From NCBI GenBank assembly GCA_029215795.1, contig JARDYH010000004.1, positions 211,646,517-211,710,516 of the forward strand: DNA of 64,000 nt, written 5' to 3'. This document shows, piece by piece, positions 1 through 10,679 of the stretch. The notes below the pieces were generated by a model that had not been told where the DNA came from, searched no databases, and saw nothing but the letters and a program-made list of their open reading frames with translations. Position 1 is the first letter of the stretch. The number at the start of each line of letters is the position of its first letter. This DNA comes from Anniella stebbinsi. Its lineage: Eukaryota; Chordata; Lepidosauria; Squamata; Anniellidae. Position numbers and translations under genes: made by a program.

Positions 1-102
1 TAGGTTATCCTCGGTTGTCCACAGGATCCCCTGTGCATCATGTGGACACACAGGGACGACCTAGGGATGACCTCAGGATAAATCCCTGGTGTAGACATGG
101 CC
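1..102. mobile_element. Right end of a 3-bp-TSD MITE (group A)
   Basis: The segment ends GGTGTAGACATGGCC at 102, the right terminal repeat seen in the other group A copies. It carries the family's core hairpin around CCCTGTGCATCATGTGGAC (29-47). The left part is cut off by the window edge. Confidence 0.7.
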
Positions 103-1514
103 ATGGGCTATCAAGTGGTCTGCAAGTTAAACAGGACTAAAGGTACTGGAGCATTCTCAAGGTCTCAGGTCAGCATTATTAGAAATAGTTGCCTTTGGTA
201 TCTCTGCTTATATGAAGCAGCCCTTGATCATAGGCATATGAAACCTCCTTGATGACACCAAGAAATACAAATTTGGAGACAAAATCAATTATGCCTTAAA
301 CTACAGACACTGTATTGGATAACATCCCCAAGAGCTGCAATTACTAAATTATAATCAGCTAATTGGAAGCAATAATATGGCAATACAGACACTGTAGTGA
401 GTGACTGAGCAGCTCAGGGTGCAGTCCAAAACACACTGAAGTGTGCAGTGGCAAGTTTCCATGTATTTTAATGGTTCTGGATCACAACCCTAGTTCCTAA
501 TACAGCTTAACCATGTGGAAAATTACAGCTTCCACTCACCAAACAGCTATATTAATATTAAAAATGGATGACCTCTTTATTTGCAAAGGAAGAACTGCAT
601 TGTGAGTGGCTTGACGGATACTCTGGGAGAAGAAAAACAAATCAAACCAAGAAAGAACTACCAGGAAGGTTTACCAGCTGGAATCACACATTATGCATTG
701 CACTTTACAGGGAGGCAAAAAGGTCATGTCAAAGCTGTAAACTCTTTATCTGTCAAATGCTGAGGGAGAATTAGCCACAGCACTATTAGCAAGAGCTCTG
801 TTTGAACTACCAGAAGTCCAATTGCTGCTGTTTATGCCGTACAGACTCGGTGGGTTTCCCACAAGCTAAAAAATTGAAGGAAAGGCATTAAAAACCAAAA
901 GCCCAGAGGTAATAGTTTGAAACCAGAAAAGAGATTAGAAATTGATTATTCTCACTAAAGAACCACAACAAAAGTTGGAGCCAGAATCCAGCCAACAATA
1001 TGTGCAAATCTGTATTGCTGCTATCTGGATTTCCAGGCACCTGGAACCTCTAAACTTGAGCGCCAATTATATCTATCAAGCTCAATTTAACTAAAGGTTA
1101 TTTCAGAAGCAAACTCCTTGAAGACAGACATGGGGGGAGGCAGAGGGGCATGGCTGGGGGAAGTGGCAGACAAGCTCACCCACCCACCCACACCCACCCA
1201 TTCCCAATATTCTGAAAACCTTCTCCCTAATATTGTCTACTGGGGAGCATATTTGGATTAAGTGGCTCTTTCTAAAAATCAATCAATCAATTTATTTCTC
1301 ATCTTTATTGAAGTCTACTTAGATGTACAGAGAAAAGTAATAATATTAGTGTGTGGCTGTGATTTTGCCTCTTTGGGAGAAACTCCAATACAAAGAATTA
1401 AAAGAAGCCTGAAAACCTGGCTCCCTTCAATAGACAGACGGTCTGCCAAGACTGACCGGCTGAGCCAAAGGATGATTAAAATAGCACTGCCAAACAGGAA
1501 AGCACCCATGCTTT
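103..1514. other. GRID2 intron, no gene recognised
   Basis: AT-rich unique-looking intron. It contains a short (CCCA)-rich tract near 1180-1202. ORFs of 60-87 aa here have no recognisable domain and lack splice-site support. Confidence 0.5.
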
Positions 1515-1590
1515 TATTATTTTAATTATTTGTTTATTTTATTTACAATATTTATATACTGCTCCCCATCCAAAGATGTCATATGGATGG
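1515..1590 (-). mobile_element. L2-type LINE 3' tail fragment
   Basis: A TTATTTATTTTATTTACAAT stretch is followed by 'ATATACTGCTCCCCATCC', resembling the 'scheme cgcc-ATAAATAAA' 3' ends of the L2 copies at 6493 and 58805, read on the minus strand. Short and diverged. Confidence 0.4.
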
Positions 1591-1597
1591 CATAGTA

Positions 1598-1835
1598 TTT
1601 ATTTATTTATTACATATATATCCCGCCTTTTTTCCTCCAAGGAACCCAAGGTGACAATACATAATTTTCCTCCTCTCTGTTTAATCCCCACAACAACAAC
1701 CCTGTGAGGTAGGCTGGACTGAGAGTCTGTGACTGGCCCAAAGTCACCCAGTGAGCTTCCATGGCCGAGTGGGGTCTAGAACCCAGATCTCCCAACTCTC
1801 AGTCCGGCACGCTAGCCACTACACCACACTGGCTT
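1598..1835 (-). mobile_element. tRNA-derived SINE with LINE-like tail
   Basis: On the minus strand the head reads GTGTGGTGTAGTGGCTAG (A-box-like). This is followed by GGGTTCTAGACCCC (B-box-like, compare GGTTCNANNCC), then a conserved body (GGCCAGTCACAGACTCTC, CTCACAGGGTTGTTG). It ends in GGCGGGATATATATGTAATA plus an (ATAA)n tail. Head on tRNA promoter boxes and tail like the L2 3' ends define a SINE presumably mobilised by L2-type machinery. Related copies are at 22826 and 38058. Confidence 0.75.
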
Positions 1836-1969
1836 ATGGATAGAAGAGGAATTTGTCAGGTTTGCATTTTAAGGCAAAAATACCTTATTCACACTTCTGG
1901 GACAAAACATGGACCTGGACACAATTTGCAGTCCAAAATCCGTATATTTCTGAACTTGTGATACATTCT

Positions 1970-2011
1970 GCAAACAAACAAACAAACAAACAAACAAACA
2001 AACAAACAAAC
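1970..2011. repeat. (CAAA)n microsatellite
   Basis: About ten uninterrupted CAAA/AAAC units. The following 2012-2245 is AT-rich with repeated 'aatgcacacattt' motifs, similar to the interior of the TAGGGATG-type hAT elements, but I cannot delimit an element. Confidence 0.9.
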
Positions 2012-2699
2012 GTATTTGACAATGCACACATTTAAAAAACATGCAAAGACAAATGCATAGGTTTTTAAGATACTAACAAACATGTGCATGTGTACAGAAA
2101 AGTGTATGTTTGTGCGTGTGTACAGAAAAAGGGTACATTTGAAAAATGCACACATTTTTAAAAATGTGCACAAAAATTGTATGGAACCTCGTTCCATCTG
2201 ACTCTTCTCACACGAAGTGTGAAAAAAAGGGGAGGGAAAAGTCACATGGAACCGGGTTGGAATGGGATGGCAGTGGAAAAATCCAGAGACTGAGCTTGAT
2301 AGCTTTCCCCCCCAAACTAATGGCAGTATGACTTACTTTTCCAAAGCAGCATTATGAATGAAGAAATGCTTCATCCTTCAGAAATGTTAAGGTCACTTGA
2401 GTCATATCTCTCTAGCAGCTTCACAATGTTTCTTAAGAGAAGAATAGGGAAGTTTCTTTTAAATAGGGATGTGCACTGGATCGGACCCGATCCACGATCC
2501 GAGTCCGGTCCAGTGGGAAATCGGATAAATTATCCGATTTCCGATCCCGCAGCTGGATCGGCCGATCCAATCTGAACCGGTCCGAAAAGGCTCCGAACCG
2601 GTTCGGCGGATCGGCGGATCGGCGGGCGCCCACTGGCGCCCACCGCCGCTTCCATTGGCGGGCGCCAGCGGGCGCCCACCGATGAAAGTGGACAGCGGG

Positions 2700-3640
2700 G
2701 GGGGGAGGAGGGGGGCGCTTACCTTCTCAGCCCGTCCGCTCCCGTCCGGCACTAGCAGCTACTACCAGCGGGTTCCGCGGCCTGCTCTAGGGTGGCGCGC
2801 CGGGTGATGTCATCACCCGGCGCGCTACTCTAGAGCAGGCTGCGGAGCCTGCTGGTGGTAGCCGCCGGCCCCGGACGGGAGCGGACGGGCCGAGAAGGTA
2901 AGCAGGGGGTGCGTGGAGGGGAGGAGGGGGCGCGCGGAGGGGGCGCGCGGAGGGGGGAGGGGGGCCCTTACCTTCCCGTCCCGGCGGCTCCCGTCCCGGC
3001 GCCTACTACTACCAGCAGGCTCCGCGGCCTGCTCTAGGGTGGCGCGCCGGGTGATGTCATCACCCGGCGCGCTACTCTAGAGTAGGCCGCGGAGCCTGCT
3101 GGTAGTAGTAGGCGCCGGCCGGGAGCTGCCGGGCCGGGAAGGTAAGCAGGGGGTGCGTGGAGGGGAGGAGGGGGCGCGCGGAGGGGGGAGGGGGGCCCTT
3201 ACCTTCCCGTCCCGGCGGCTCCCGTCCCGGCGCCGGTGCCTACTACTACCAGCAGGCTCCGCGGCCTGCTCTAGGGTGGCGCGCCGGGTGATGTCATCAC
3301 CCGGCGCGCTACTCTAGAGCAGGCCGCGGAGCCTGCTGGTAGTAGTAGGCGCCGGCGCCGGACGGGAGTCGCTGGGCCGGGAAGGTAAGCAGGGGGTGCG
3401 TGGAGGGGAGGAGGGGGCGCGCGGAGGGGGGAGGGGGGCCCTTACCTTCCCGTCCCGGCGGCTCCCGTCCCGGCGCCGGCGCCTACTACTACCAGCAGGC
3501 TCCGCGGCCTACTCCAGGGTGGCGCGCCGGGTGATGTTATCACCCGGCGCGCTACTCGAGAGTAGGCCGCGGAGCCCGCTGGTAGTAGCCGCCGGCGCCG
3601 GACGGGAGCGGACGGGCCGAGAAGGTAAGCAGTGGCGGGG
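2700..3640. repeat. Four ~240-bp tandem units, each with a ~100-bp palindrome
   Basis: Each unit is centred on GGGTGATGTCATCACCC (centres near 2809, 3056, 3295, 3537; the last has GATGTTATC). Arms contain GGCGCGCC, CTCTAG, CCGCGG and CTACTACCAGC in mirrored order. Between palindromes lie G-rich purine runs and repeated GAAGGTAAG and its reverse complement CTTACCTTC. Confidence 0.85.
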
Positions 3641-3839
3641 AAGGGGGCTTACCCCCCCCCGGAGCCGTCCGTTTCTATCCGCTGGCGCCCGCGGGCGCCA
3701 GCGGATGGAAGCGGGCGGCCCCAGGGGGGGTAGGGAGCGCGGGGGAGGGGGCTTACCTGCCGGGGCCGTCCACAGCAGACGGCCCCGGGGGGGGGAGGGA
3801 GTTAGGCCCCCCCTCAGCCACCCGCCGCCATTTTTTCCT

Positions 3840-3869
3840 CATAGACTTGCATTGCAATGCAAGTCTATG
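3840..3869. repeat. Perfect 30-bp palindrome
   Basis: The sequence CATAGACTTGCATTG is followed directly by its own reverse complement, with no spacer. It lies within the right part of the hAT element at 2464-4031 and is flanked by TTTTTTCC/GGAAAAAA. Confidence 0.9.
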
Positions 3870-4252
3870 GGGAAAAAAATGGCGGCCGATCCAAAAATTT
3901 ACGATTTTTGGGTCGGGATCGGACTCGATCCGGTCCGGGGGGCCTCCGATTTTGTCCGAACCGGTCCAGGACAAAATTGGAGGTCCCGATCCGGGTCCCG
4001 ATCCGATCCGGGGGGTCCGTGCACACCCCTACTTTTAAAGGAATAAATGTTTAAGCCAATGGGGGAGGGGGGAGGGGGGAGAGGCAGGTAGCAGTCCAGG
4101 TGCGCTAGCTTGAGAGGTACTTTTTACTACTATGAACTGCAGAGAGTCACCAACATGAGTGTCTGAGAAAGAAATGAATTGTGATGTGAGCGGAGCCATT
4201 CTCAGAAATCTCAAGTCACAATATATTATGAATTCTTTTTCACACATATAGG

Positions 4253-4302
4253 TGAAGAAGAAGAAGAAGAAGAAGAAGAAGAAGAAGAAGGAGGAGGAGG
4301 AG
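4253..4302. repeat. (GAA)n/(GAG)n microsatellite
   Basis: A run of GAA units changes to GAG units. It lies directly beside the 3' end of the CR1 copy. Confidence 0.95.
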
Positions 4303-4337
4303 GTGCTTATTTATTTTTTGTCACCTAAAATGTACTC

Positions 4338-4840
4338 TCATAGAATCATAGAACAGTGGAGTTGGAAGGGGCCTGTGAGGTCATCGAGTCCAACCCCCTG
4401 CTCGATGCAGGAATCCATCTTAAAGTATACCTGACAGATGGTTGTCCAGCTGCCTCTTGAATGCCTCTAGGGTGGGAGAGCCCACGACCCCCCTAGGTAA
4501 TTGGTTCCATTGTCGTACTGCTCTAACAGTCATGAAGTCTTTCCTGACGTCCAGCCAGAATCTGGCTTCCTGTAACTTGAGCCCATTATTCCGTGTCCTG
4601 CACTCCGGGACGATCGAGAAGAGACCCTTGCCCTCCTCTGTGTGACAACCTTTCAAGTATTTGAAGAGTGCTATCATGTCACCCTTCAATCTTCTGTTCT
4701 CCAGGCTAAACATGCCCAGTTCTTTCAGTCTCTCCTCATAGGGCTTTGTTTCCAGACCCCTGATCACCCTCGTTGCCCTCCTGTGAACATGCTACAGCTT
4801 GTTTGCATCCTTCTTGAAGTGTGGTGCCCAGAACTCTGAT
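4338..4840 (-). mobile_element. CR1 LINE 3' end with ORF2 C-terminus
   Basis: On the plus strand the copy begins TCATAGAATCATAGAA, the reverse complement of the tandem octamer that ends CR1 elements. On the minus strand 4420-4767 encodes 115 residues typical of the CR1 ORF2 C-terminus: [30 protein letters not shown] and [12 protein letters not shown]. The copy is 5'-truncated, as most CR1 insertions are. This is classic amniote CR1, distinct from the L2-type copies elsewhere in the window. Confidence 0.95.
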
Positions 4841-5303
4841 TACTTTTATCTAAGTCTGGAGAGAAATTTTGTTCTGGAAAAGAACATTGTGATGCATAGG
4901 GAGGGAGATTTAATGAGGGAAATCATTGGGGAAAGTTTGCTACCATCTAGAGAGCTCCCAGCATGATTCAGCACCTCCTTACATGTACACAGGGCTGCTG
5001 AGAGTAGCAGAATGCTGCCCATAGTGGCTCCCGAAAGTGTACATGGGAATGTGCAAATCATGGTGGTAAATCATCAGATCTCATGTGGATGTGGTAGGCA
5101 CTGGCTGATATTTTTTGAAAAATGAATAGTACCTCCATATAACTGCTCTTTGACTACAGACTCTGCAGCAGCCTCATATATTCCCAAGGTACTTGCGTGG
5201 GAGCTACTCTCACAGATAGTCCAAGACATTTTGCTGCCTGAGTTCACAGTTCATATGGCAGTTCCAAGGATGGTAAAAATGTAATGCTAAACTAAGTGGA
5301 AAC
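4841..5303. other. GRID2 intron, no gene recognised
   Basis: Unique-looking sequence without recognised repeats, splice-flanked ORFs or RNA genes. Confidence 0.5.
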
Positions 5304-5311
5304 CTCTGAAC

Positions 5312-5877
5312 CATAAGCGTGCACAAGGGATGTGCCAGGTGTGCCCAGGCACATCCTAATGTCTCAAGCAATAAGCACTGAATTAAGGTGGCCTTTGAGT
5401 AGGGATTCAGAGGAGGATCCAGATGCAGCCTGAACGGTCCTCCAGCTACCCTCTGGCTGCTCCGCCACTGTGCCGAAAAACCGCTGCCTCTGAGAGAGAA
5501 ACGTTGCTCCCAGCAGCATAATCAAAAAGAAATCACTGTGCTGGGAGCCTCTCTGCCAGAAGCCATGCTTCAAAGAGGCCAGGAGGAGGGCTAACCCTGA
5601 CGGCTAATATTACCTTGTGAGCCCCTCCTCCAGCCACTGTTACCACAAAGCCCACCAATGCTGGGGCTTGAAGAGCATCTCCTCTTCCCCCCGTCACCTG
5701 CAACAGCCATCCCATGGTCAGGCAAGCCAAGCTCAGAGTAGGGAATCAGTGTCTACAATATTTAATAAATGAATGAATAAAAATAATGACCTTTATGATT
5801 GAATATTCAATAAATGATCACCTTTTTAAAAATTCCCTGGGTGCACACCCGAATGCAATATGCTGCACATACCTATG
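5312..5877. mobile_element. 566-bp hAT-type MITE with perfect 8-bp TSD
   Basis: The ends CATAAGCGTGCACAAGGG and GCTGCACATACCTATG form an imperfect inverted repeat (CATARG...TG). The same sense motif, GTGTGCCCAGGCACATCC at the left and TCCCTGGGTGCACACCC at the right, is mirrored further in. The flanks are a perfect 8-bp duplication CTCTGAAC (5304-5311 and 5878-5885). No transposase is present. ORFs of 65-69 aa inside are not credible genes. Confidence 0.8.
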
Positions 5878-5980
5878 CTCTGAACCTGGAGGCCTCTGAG
5901 TATTCAGTGCCATTCCAGGCTCTTGCCAGCAGGGTGGGAGGTGATTTTCAATGCTCCATCCTCTTTTATTTTAAAATTCC

Positions 5981-6012
5981 CCTCTAGATGGGTCTTTGAG
6001 CCCATCTAGAGG
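5981..6012. repeat. Short hairpin (12-bp stem)
   Basis: CCTCTAGATGGG and CCCATCTAGAGG are separated by 8 nt. Perfect stem with no poly-U tract; function unknown. Confidence 0.8.
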
Positions 6013-6399
6013 AGGTGTGCTGTTGGGGTCTGGGTGGGGTCTGGAGAAGCCATAGGATTTCTCATATCCAGGCCTCTCCTCTCCTCTCCTTTCCTTTCCT
6101 TTCCTCTCCCCACCCCACCCACCAGAATGTCCTTCTACCTCTCTCTCTCCAAGGCTGCATTTGTGGCCTCAAGAAGTAGCAGGCACAAGTCTTTCTGTGG
6201 CAGTTGTGAGGTGACAGGGGAGGAGGCAGGAAGAAGGATCAGATCCCAGAGTCCCCCTTCCAAGGACATAGGAGTGTCTATGGTCTCAGAGGGGGGATTC
6301 TGAAGAATTCTATGGTGCCTGGGACTTTCACCTGGGGCAATAGGATTGCTCTCTCAATCCCTGTCAGGTAAGCTTGCTGCACTTCATTGGTAACTGTTA

Positions 6400-6440
6400 T
6401 AGGGTGACCGTATGAAAAGGAGGACAGGGCTCCTGTATCC
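6400..6440. mobile_element. Left end of a TAGGGTGACC hAT MITE (truncated)
   Basis: TAGGGTGACCGTATGAAAAG plus GGACAGGGCTCCTGTATC match the left terminus of the family at 26464 and 43947. The rest is missing; sequence changes abruptly after 6440. Confidence 0.75.
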
Positions 6441-6492
6441 AGGGCCGACGAGAGGGGGGAAGCTGGAAGGGAGCACAGGGCCAACTATGTTG

Positions 6493-8110
6493 CTTATCAT
6501 TATTATTATTATTATTATTATCATCCCGCCTTTTTCCCAGGACTGGGACTCAAGGCGGTTTACAAGATTAAAACATGCACAATTCAAACATGTAAATATA
6601 AATTTAAAAAGCTAAAATAGAATTAAACCTGCAACAAAATTAAAAACAATTAAAAAAAAATAAAACTGTAACAGATTAAAAAAAAATTCTAATACATGAT
6701 CACATGTCCAGTGTAGTTCCAAATACCTGCCGAAAATAAAAAAAAAATTTAGCACAGAGGAAGCCAGCCTCGCCTCCCTAGGAAGGGAGTTCCAGAGCCT
6801 TGGAGCAGCCACCGAAAAGGCCCTCTCTCATCTACCCATCATGAATGCCTGGGATGTTGGTGGGACTAAGAGAAAGGCCTCCCCAGAAGATCTTAGAACA
6901 CGGGCGGGCCCAAGGCAGAATACGGTCTTTCAGATAACCTGGACCCGAGCCATATAGGCCTTTATAGATTATAACCGGCACTTTGAATTGTGCTTGGAAA
7001 AAGACCAGAAGCAGGTGGAGCTGTTGTAACAGGGGAGTTGTATGCTCCCTGTAACCTGCCCCAATCAACAATCTGGCTACAGCTCTTTGAACCAGCTGAA
7101 GTTTCCAAACACTCTTCAAAGGCAGCCCCATGTAGAGAGAGTTACAGTAATCCCAACAGGATGTAACTAAGGCATGTGTCACCATGGCCAGGTCCGACCT
7201 TTCAAGGAATGGACACACCTGGTGCACTAGCTTTAACTGCGCAAATGCACTCCTGGCCACCGCCGAAACCTGGGCATCCAGGTTCAGGGCTGAACCCAGA
7301 AGTACACCCAAGCTGCGGACCTGTGTCTTCAGGGGAAGCGTAACCCCCATCTTGCACAAGCTGAATTCCTATTCCCTGATCTGCCTTTCGACTGACCAGG
7401 AGCACCTCTGTCTTGTTTGGATTAAGCTTCAATTTGTTTGCCCTCAACTTGTTGTCCGTTACTGCCGACAGACACTGGTTTAGCACTGAAACAGCTTCCT
7501 TGGAGTTGGGAGGAAAGAAGTAGTAGAGTTGAGTGTCATCGGTGTACTGGTGGCACCACACCTCAAAACTCTGGACAACCTCTTCATGTATACTTTAAAT
7601 AGCATGGAGTTCAAAATGGAACCCCTGAGGGACTCAACAGGCTAACAGCCAAGGAGTCGAATAGAAATCCCCCTGCATCACCTTCTGGGTCTGTCCTGCC
7701 AGGAAGGAATGGCGCCACTGTAAAACAGAGCCTCCAAGTCCCTTCCCAGCATGGCGGCCCAGAAGGATAACATGATCGATGGTATCAAACGCGGCAAAAA
7801 GGTCCAGCAGAACCAACAGGGGCACACTCCCCCTGTCCAGTTCCCAGTATAGATCATCCACCAAGGCGACCAAAGCTGTTTCTGTCCCATAACCAGGTCT
7901 GAAGCCAGATTGAAATGGATCTAGATAATCCATGTCATCCAGGAATCCCTGGAGTTGGGAGGCCACCACATACTCCAATACCTTGCCCAGAAATGGAACA
8001 CTGGAATCTGGCCAGTAATTATCCAATACAGTGGGATTCAAGGAGGGCTTTTCAATGAGGGTCTTACCACTGCATCCTTCAAGCAGGTTGTCACCCTGCC
8101 TTGGTGAAGG
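6493..8110 (-). mobile_element. 5'-truncated L2-type LINE, about 1.6 kb, ORF2 broken
   Basis: The 3' end (low coordinate) is an (ATT)n tract next to CCCGCCTTTTTCCCAG. Minus-strand frames 7634-8041, 7202-7561 and 6832-7359 cover, in order, reverse-transcriptase segments. The first holds FLGKVLEYVV, GFRPGYGTETALVALVDDL and LLDLFAAFDTIDHVILL. The second holds QYTDDTQLYYF and NKLKLNPNKTEVLLV. The third holds TLPLKTQVRSLGVLLGSALN and LDAQVSAVARSAFAQLKL. They lie in different frames, so the copy carries several frameshifts and is dead. The catalytic box reads YTDD instead of the YADD of the copy at 30101-33151. Confidence 0.9.
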
Positions 8111-8144
8111 GAGGGACTGACCACTCTAGTTACCCACTATGCCA

Positions 8145-8181
8145 GCCATCCTCTGGCTGTTTTTATAAGCCAGAGGATGGC
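8145..8181. repeat. Hairpin (14-bp stem) near the L2 truncation point
   Basis: GCCATCCTCTGGCT and AGCCAGAGGATGGC are separated by 9 nt. It lies about 35 bp beyond the last sequence attributable to the L2 copy. Confidence 0.8.
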
Positions 8182-9339
8182 TTATATATGTGTTTGTCTT
8201 TCGCGGTAGTATCATTATTTGTCAATTGTTTTTGACATCCATTGTAAAATCGGTGAATTTCAAAGATAATAATGGTGTACAAAATTCTGTCAGTTATTAG
8301 CCAACATAGACTCTAATCAACCAAAGAACTACTAATTACATATTAAGAACAGAATATTATTCTGCTGTGCAGCCCCTCAATCTCTGCTGCCACCTGCCTG
8401 GCCAGCTCTGTCCTCTGCCTGGTCTGGTCAGTCCTGCTAAATAGCAGCCCTATCCCTTCTGAATCGCAGAGCTGTCCGGGGCATGAGTGAGCGCCAAGGC
8501 CGGGGTAGGTGCACCCTGGCCTGTGCCCACTGCACTACGAGGCCTCTGGATCAAGTGAGCACCACCTGTCCTTCCGTCCATCCATCCGTCCGTCCGTCCG
8601 TCTGTCCGTCCACCCACCCACCCACTCATCCAATGCTCCTGAGCCTCACCTCTGGCCACCGATTAGGAGGGAGCCTCCACTCCACTCCCCTTAATGAAGC
8701 TGTGGGGTCAGCCGAGCGGAGCGACTGCCTCCAGCGGCTGGGGCTGGGGCCGATCCGGCATCACTCCTGTAAATCGCTGGAGTGGCAGTGGGACGGGGGC
8801 TTAGTTGGTAATCGCTTGAGCTGCCCCTCTGGCAGTGCCCTGACAGACATCCATAATCACTTGCTTATAATTTATGGCCAGTTGTGCCTGGCCCACCTCC
8901 CCAGGCGATGCGAGACCGAGCCAGTGCAGGAGCTGCCCAGCCGCCACGCAGCTGTTTCTGCTTTGCCCAGCCAGACTCAGCGTGGCACTCCTGGCTCTGC
9001 CTCCCTCCCTCCCCCAATGGCACCTCGGCCCTCCCCATGAGCACTACTTCCCAGCACGTGTAACACAAGGGGACTTTTCCCTGACAGTGGAGCTGCTGTT
9101 TGCACCCTCAGACAGTGCGCTGGAAGCTTCCTTCATTTTTTCTGCAGTGTTCACACGTGGCCCCTCGCTCCAGTTCCTTTCACTGTGCCCCGACTAAGGA
9201 TGCCTTTCCCTGCCTTTCCTTGGGTTGGTGGGCACATCAATACAAATCCCATGTAAATAATTTTAGCCAGTGTGCCCTTGCTGGGGGCCCCCAAAATGTT
9301 TTTTTCACCGGGGCCCGAACCAGCTCTCGGCAGCCCTGC
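8182..9339. other. GRID2 intron with a GC-rich stretch
   Basis: 8570-8632 is a degenerate (TCCG/TCCA)n and (CCCA)n microsatellite. 8700-9060 is GC-rich and unique-looking, with an embedded AT-rich block 'CATAATCACTTGCTTATAAT'. The 185-aa plus-strand frame across 8483-9040 encodes the simple repeat and is not credible. No exon signals are seen. Confidence 0.45.
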
Positions 9340-9626
9340 CTGTACCTTTAGCAGTTGTATAGAAAAAGGTATTTCAGCAAGTGTCATTTGCATGCATGCA
9401 GCACCTGGTGGAATTCCCTTTTCATCACAACAGTTAAAGCTGCAGCAGCTATATTACAATGACCAGTTACAAAAGCGGGCAGGGCTCCTGCAGCTTTAAC
9501 TGTTGTGATGAGGAGGGAATTTCACCAGATGCTGCATGCATACAAATGACACCTGCTGAAATTCCCTTTTCTCCGCAACAGTTAAAGATGCAGGAGTCCT
9601 GTCCTCCTTTTTGTATGGTCACCCTA
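9340..9626. mobile_element. 320-bp-family foldback hAT MITE, left end missing
   Basis: The copy contains both halves of the foldback: 'GTATTTCAGCAAGTGTCATT' on the left, and 'AATGACACCTGCTGAAATTC' on the right. It ends GTATGGTCACCCTA at 9626. The left terminus TAGGGTGACC is absent, so no TSD can be scored. Confidence 0.8.
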
Positions 9627-10499
9627 GTAACCCCCAAACCTTCCAGCTAAGATAAATAGTCCTTACTGCCAACTGCAATTAGGGATGACTGTCATGGGAA
9701 AATCTGGTGAGCCCCCAAAAGGGGTGCTCATCACTGGCTTTGGCCATGCCCAGCATTAAGCCCCAAATAGATTACCTCCAAGGCAATGCAAACCTTGACA
9801 GCCCCCCCCCCCCCCCGCACACACACCTGTTGTATAGCTGTGTCCCTCTTCATATTGTGGGTAATAACCAGGAACAAGTCTGGGATGAGTGAATGGCAAA
9901 GGAAAACCATAGAGATTTGATAGATATGCATCTTACTTTGTATCTGTCGAAACCCATATTATGAAGTTGTGTATCTGTAACAGGTTTCTAGATACATTCC
10001 TAGAACCATATTTAATATGTGAACAGGGAAATGTAAACACCACAAGATTGTGAGTTCTGAAATCTCTCTCTCTCTCTCTCTCTTCATTTTCTTGAGCCCT
10101 TTTTTGTGCGGCTCTCACGTCACATCTGGCTGGCCATTTCTTTTCCCATTGCAAAGAGAATTGCCTCACAAATTAATCATTACTCTGAGAGTGAGCACTG
10201 TGAGGTTAAAGGAGGAGTGTGTTTGTTTGTTTTATTAATTACCCTCTTTTTAAAAGGCAAAAAATAGCAGGAGACAAACTGGAAATGTTAGTGAAGCTGA
10301 CAGAGCAAAGGATTTCATAAACTCTGGAGCTTTCAATGTGCAAAATTCTCATGTATGTGAGCGAACTGATGTCACATCTACACCTATCCAAAATAAAAAA
10401 AGCATTTAAGTAGGTGGAGATTAGCTGTCAGTCAGAGCTTCCATGAATGCTCCCTGGATTACATTTAATACCTGATCATATAGGACACATATCCATTCA
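9627..10499. other. GRID2 intron, no gene recognised
   Basis: It contains poly-C with (AC) near 9801-9828, and a (TC)n run at 10062-10083. Otherwise it is unique-looking, AT-rich intron. Confidence 0.5.
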
Positions 10500-10618
10500 G
10501 AGCCTATCTACATTACTGCTTTAAAATGATTCATAACAGTTTTAGACAGGTCAATAATGGTTATTAACCGGTTTAAAACTGTTATAAACCTTTTTAAAGC
10601 AGTAGTGTAGATAGGCTC
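10500..10618. mobile_element. 119-bp near-perfect palindromic MITE (group B-like)
   Basis: Ends GAGCCTATCTACATTACTGC and GCAGTAGTGTAGATAGGCTC fold on each other almost completely, with the centre near 10560. The flanking trinucleotides are TCA and ACA, a weak 3-bp TSD. The motif 'ACTGCTTTAAA' links it to group B copies at 28221 and 34745. Confidence 0.7.
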
Positions 10619-10679
10619 ACAGTCTACCTACAACCCTTGGAATCCACATGTACTACCAAAACTGCCTCAATCACTGGTG

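Larger units (their letters stand above)
2464..4031. mobile_element. 1.57-kb CpG-rich non-autonomous hAT-type element with four palindromic units
   Basis: The ends are TAGGGATGTGCAC and GTGCACACCCCTA, imperfect terminal inverted repeats. They are flanked by a perfect 8-bp target-site duplication CTTTTAAA (2456-2463 and 4032-4039), the hallmark of hAT transposition. Both subterminal regions are rich in GGATCGG/CCGATCC motifs. The interior (about 2700-3640) is very GC- and CpG-rich and is built of four units of about 240 bp. No transposase is recognisable: long open frames exist on both strands but are low-complexity. A perfect 30-bp palindrome lies at 3840-3869. Confidence 0.88.

Noticed and set aside
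1598..1835. Functional tRNA gene
   Set aside because: Only A- and B-box-like motifs remain, and the sequence continues into a SINE body and LINE-like tail; no cloverleaf with intact acceptor stem was seen.
1889..2245. 118-aa minus-strand ORF
   Set aside because: Produced by the (CAAA)n microsatellite and AT-rich flank.
2700..3640. CRISPR-like array
   Set aside because: Units are ~240 bp, palindromic and contiguous inside a TSD-bounded transposon; host is a vertebrate.
3396..4046. 216-aa plus-strand ORF
   Set aside because: Low-complexity Gly/Arg/Pro translation of the CpG-rich palindromic units; it crosses the element's right end and has no domain.
8483..9040. 185-aa plus-strand ORF
   Set aside because: It translates the (TCCG/TCCA)n microsatellite (PSVRPSV repeats) and GC-rich intron.
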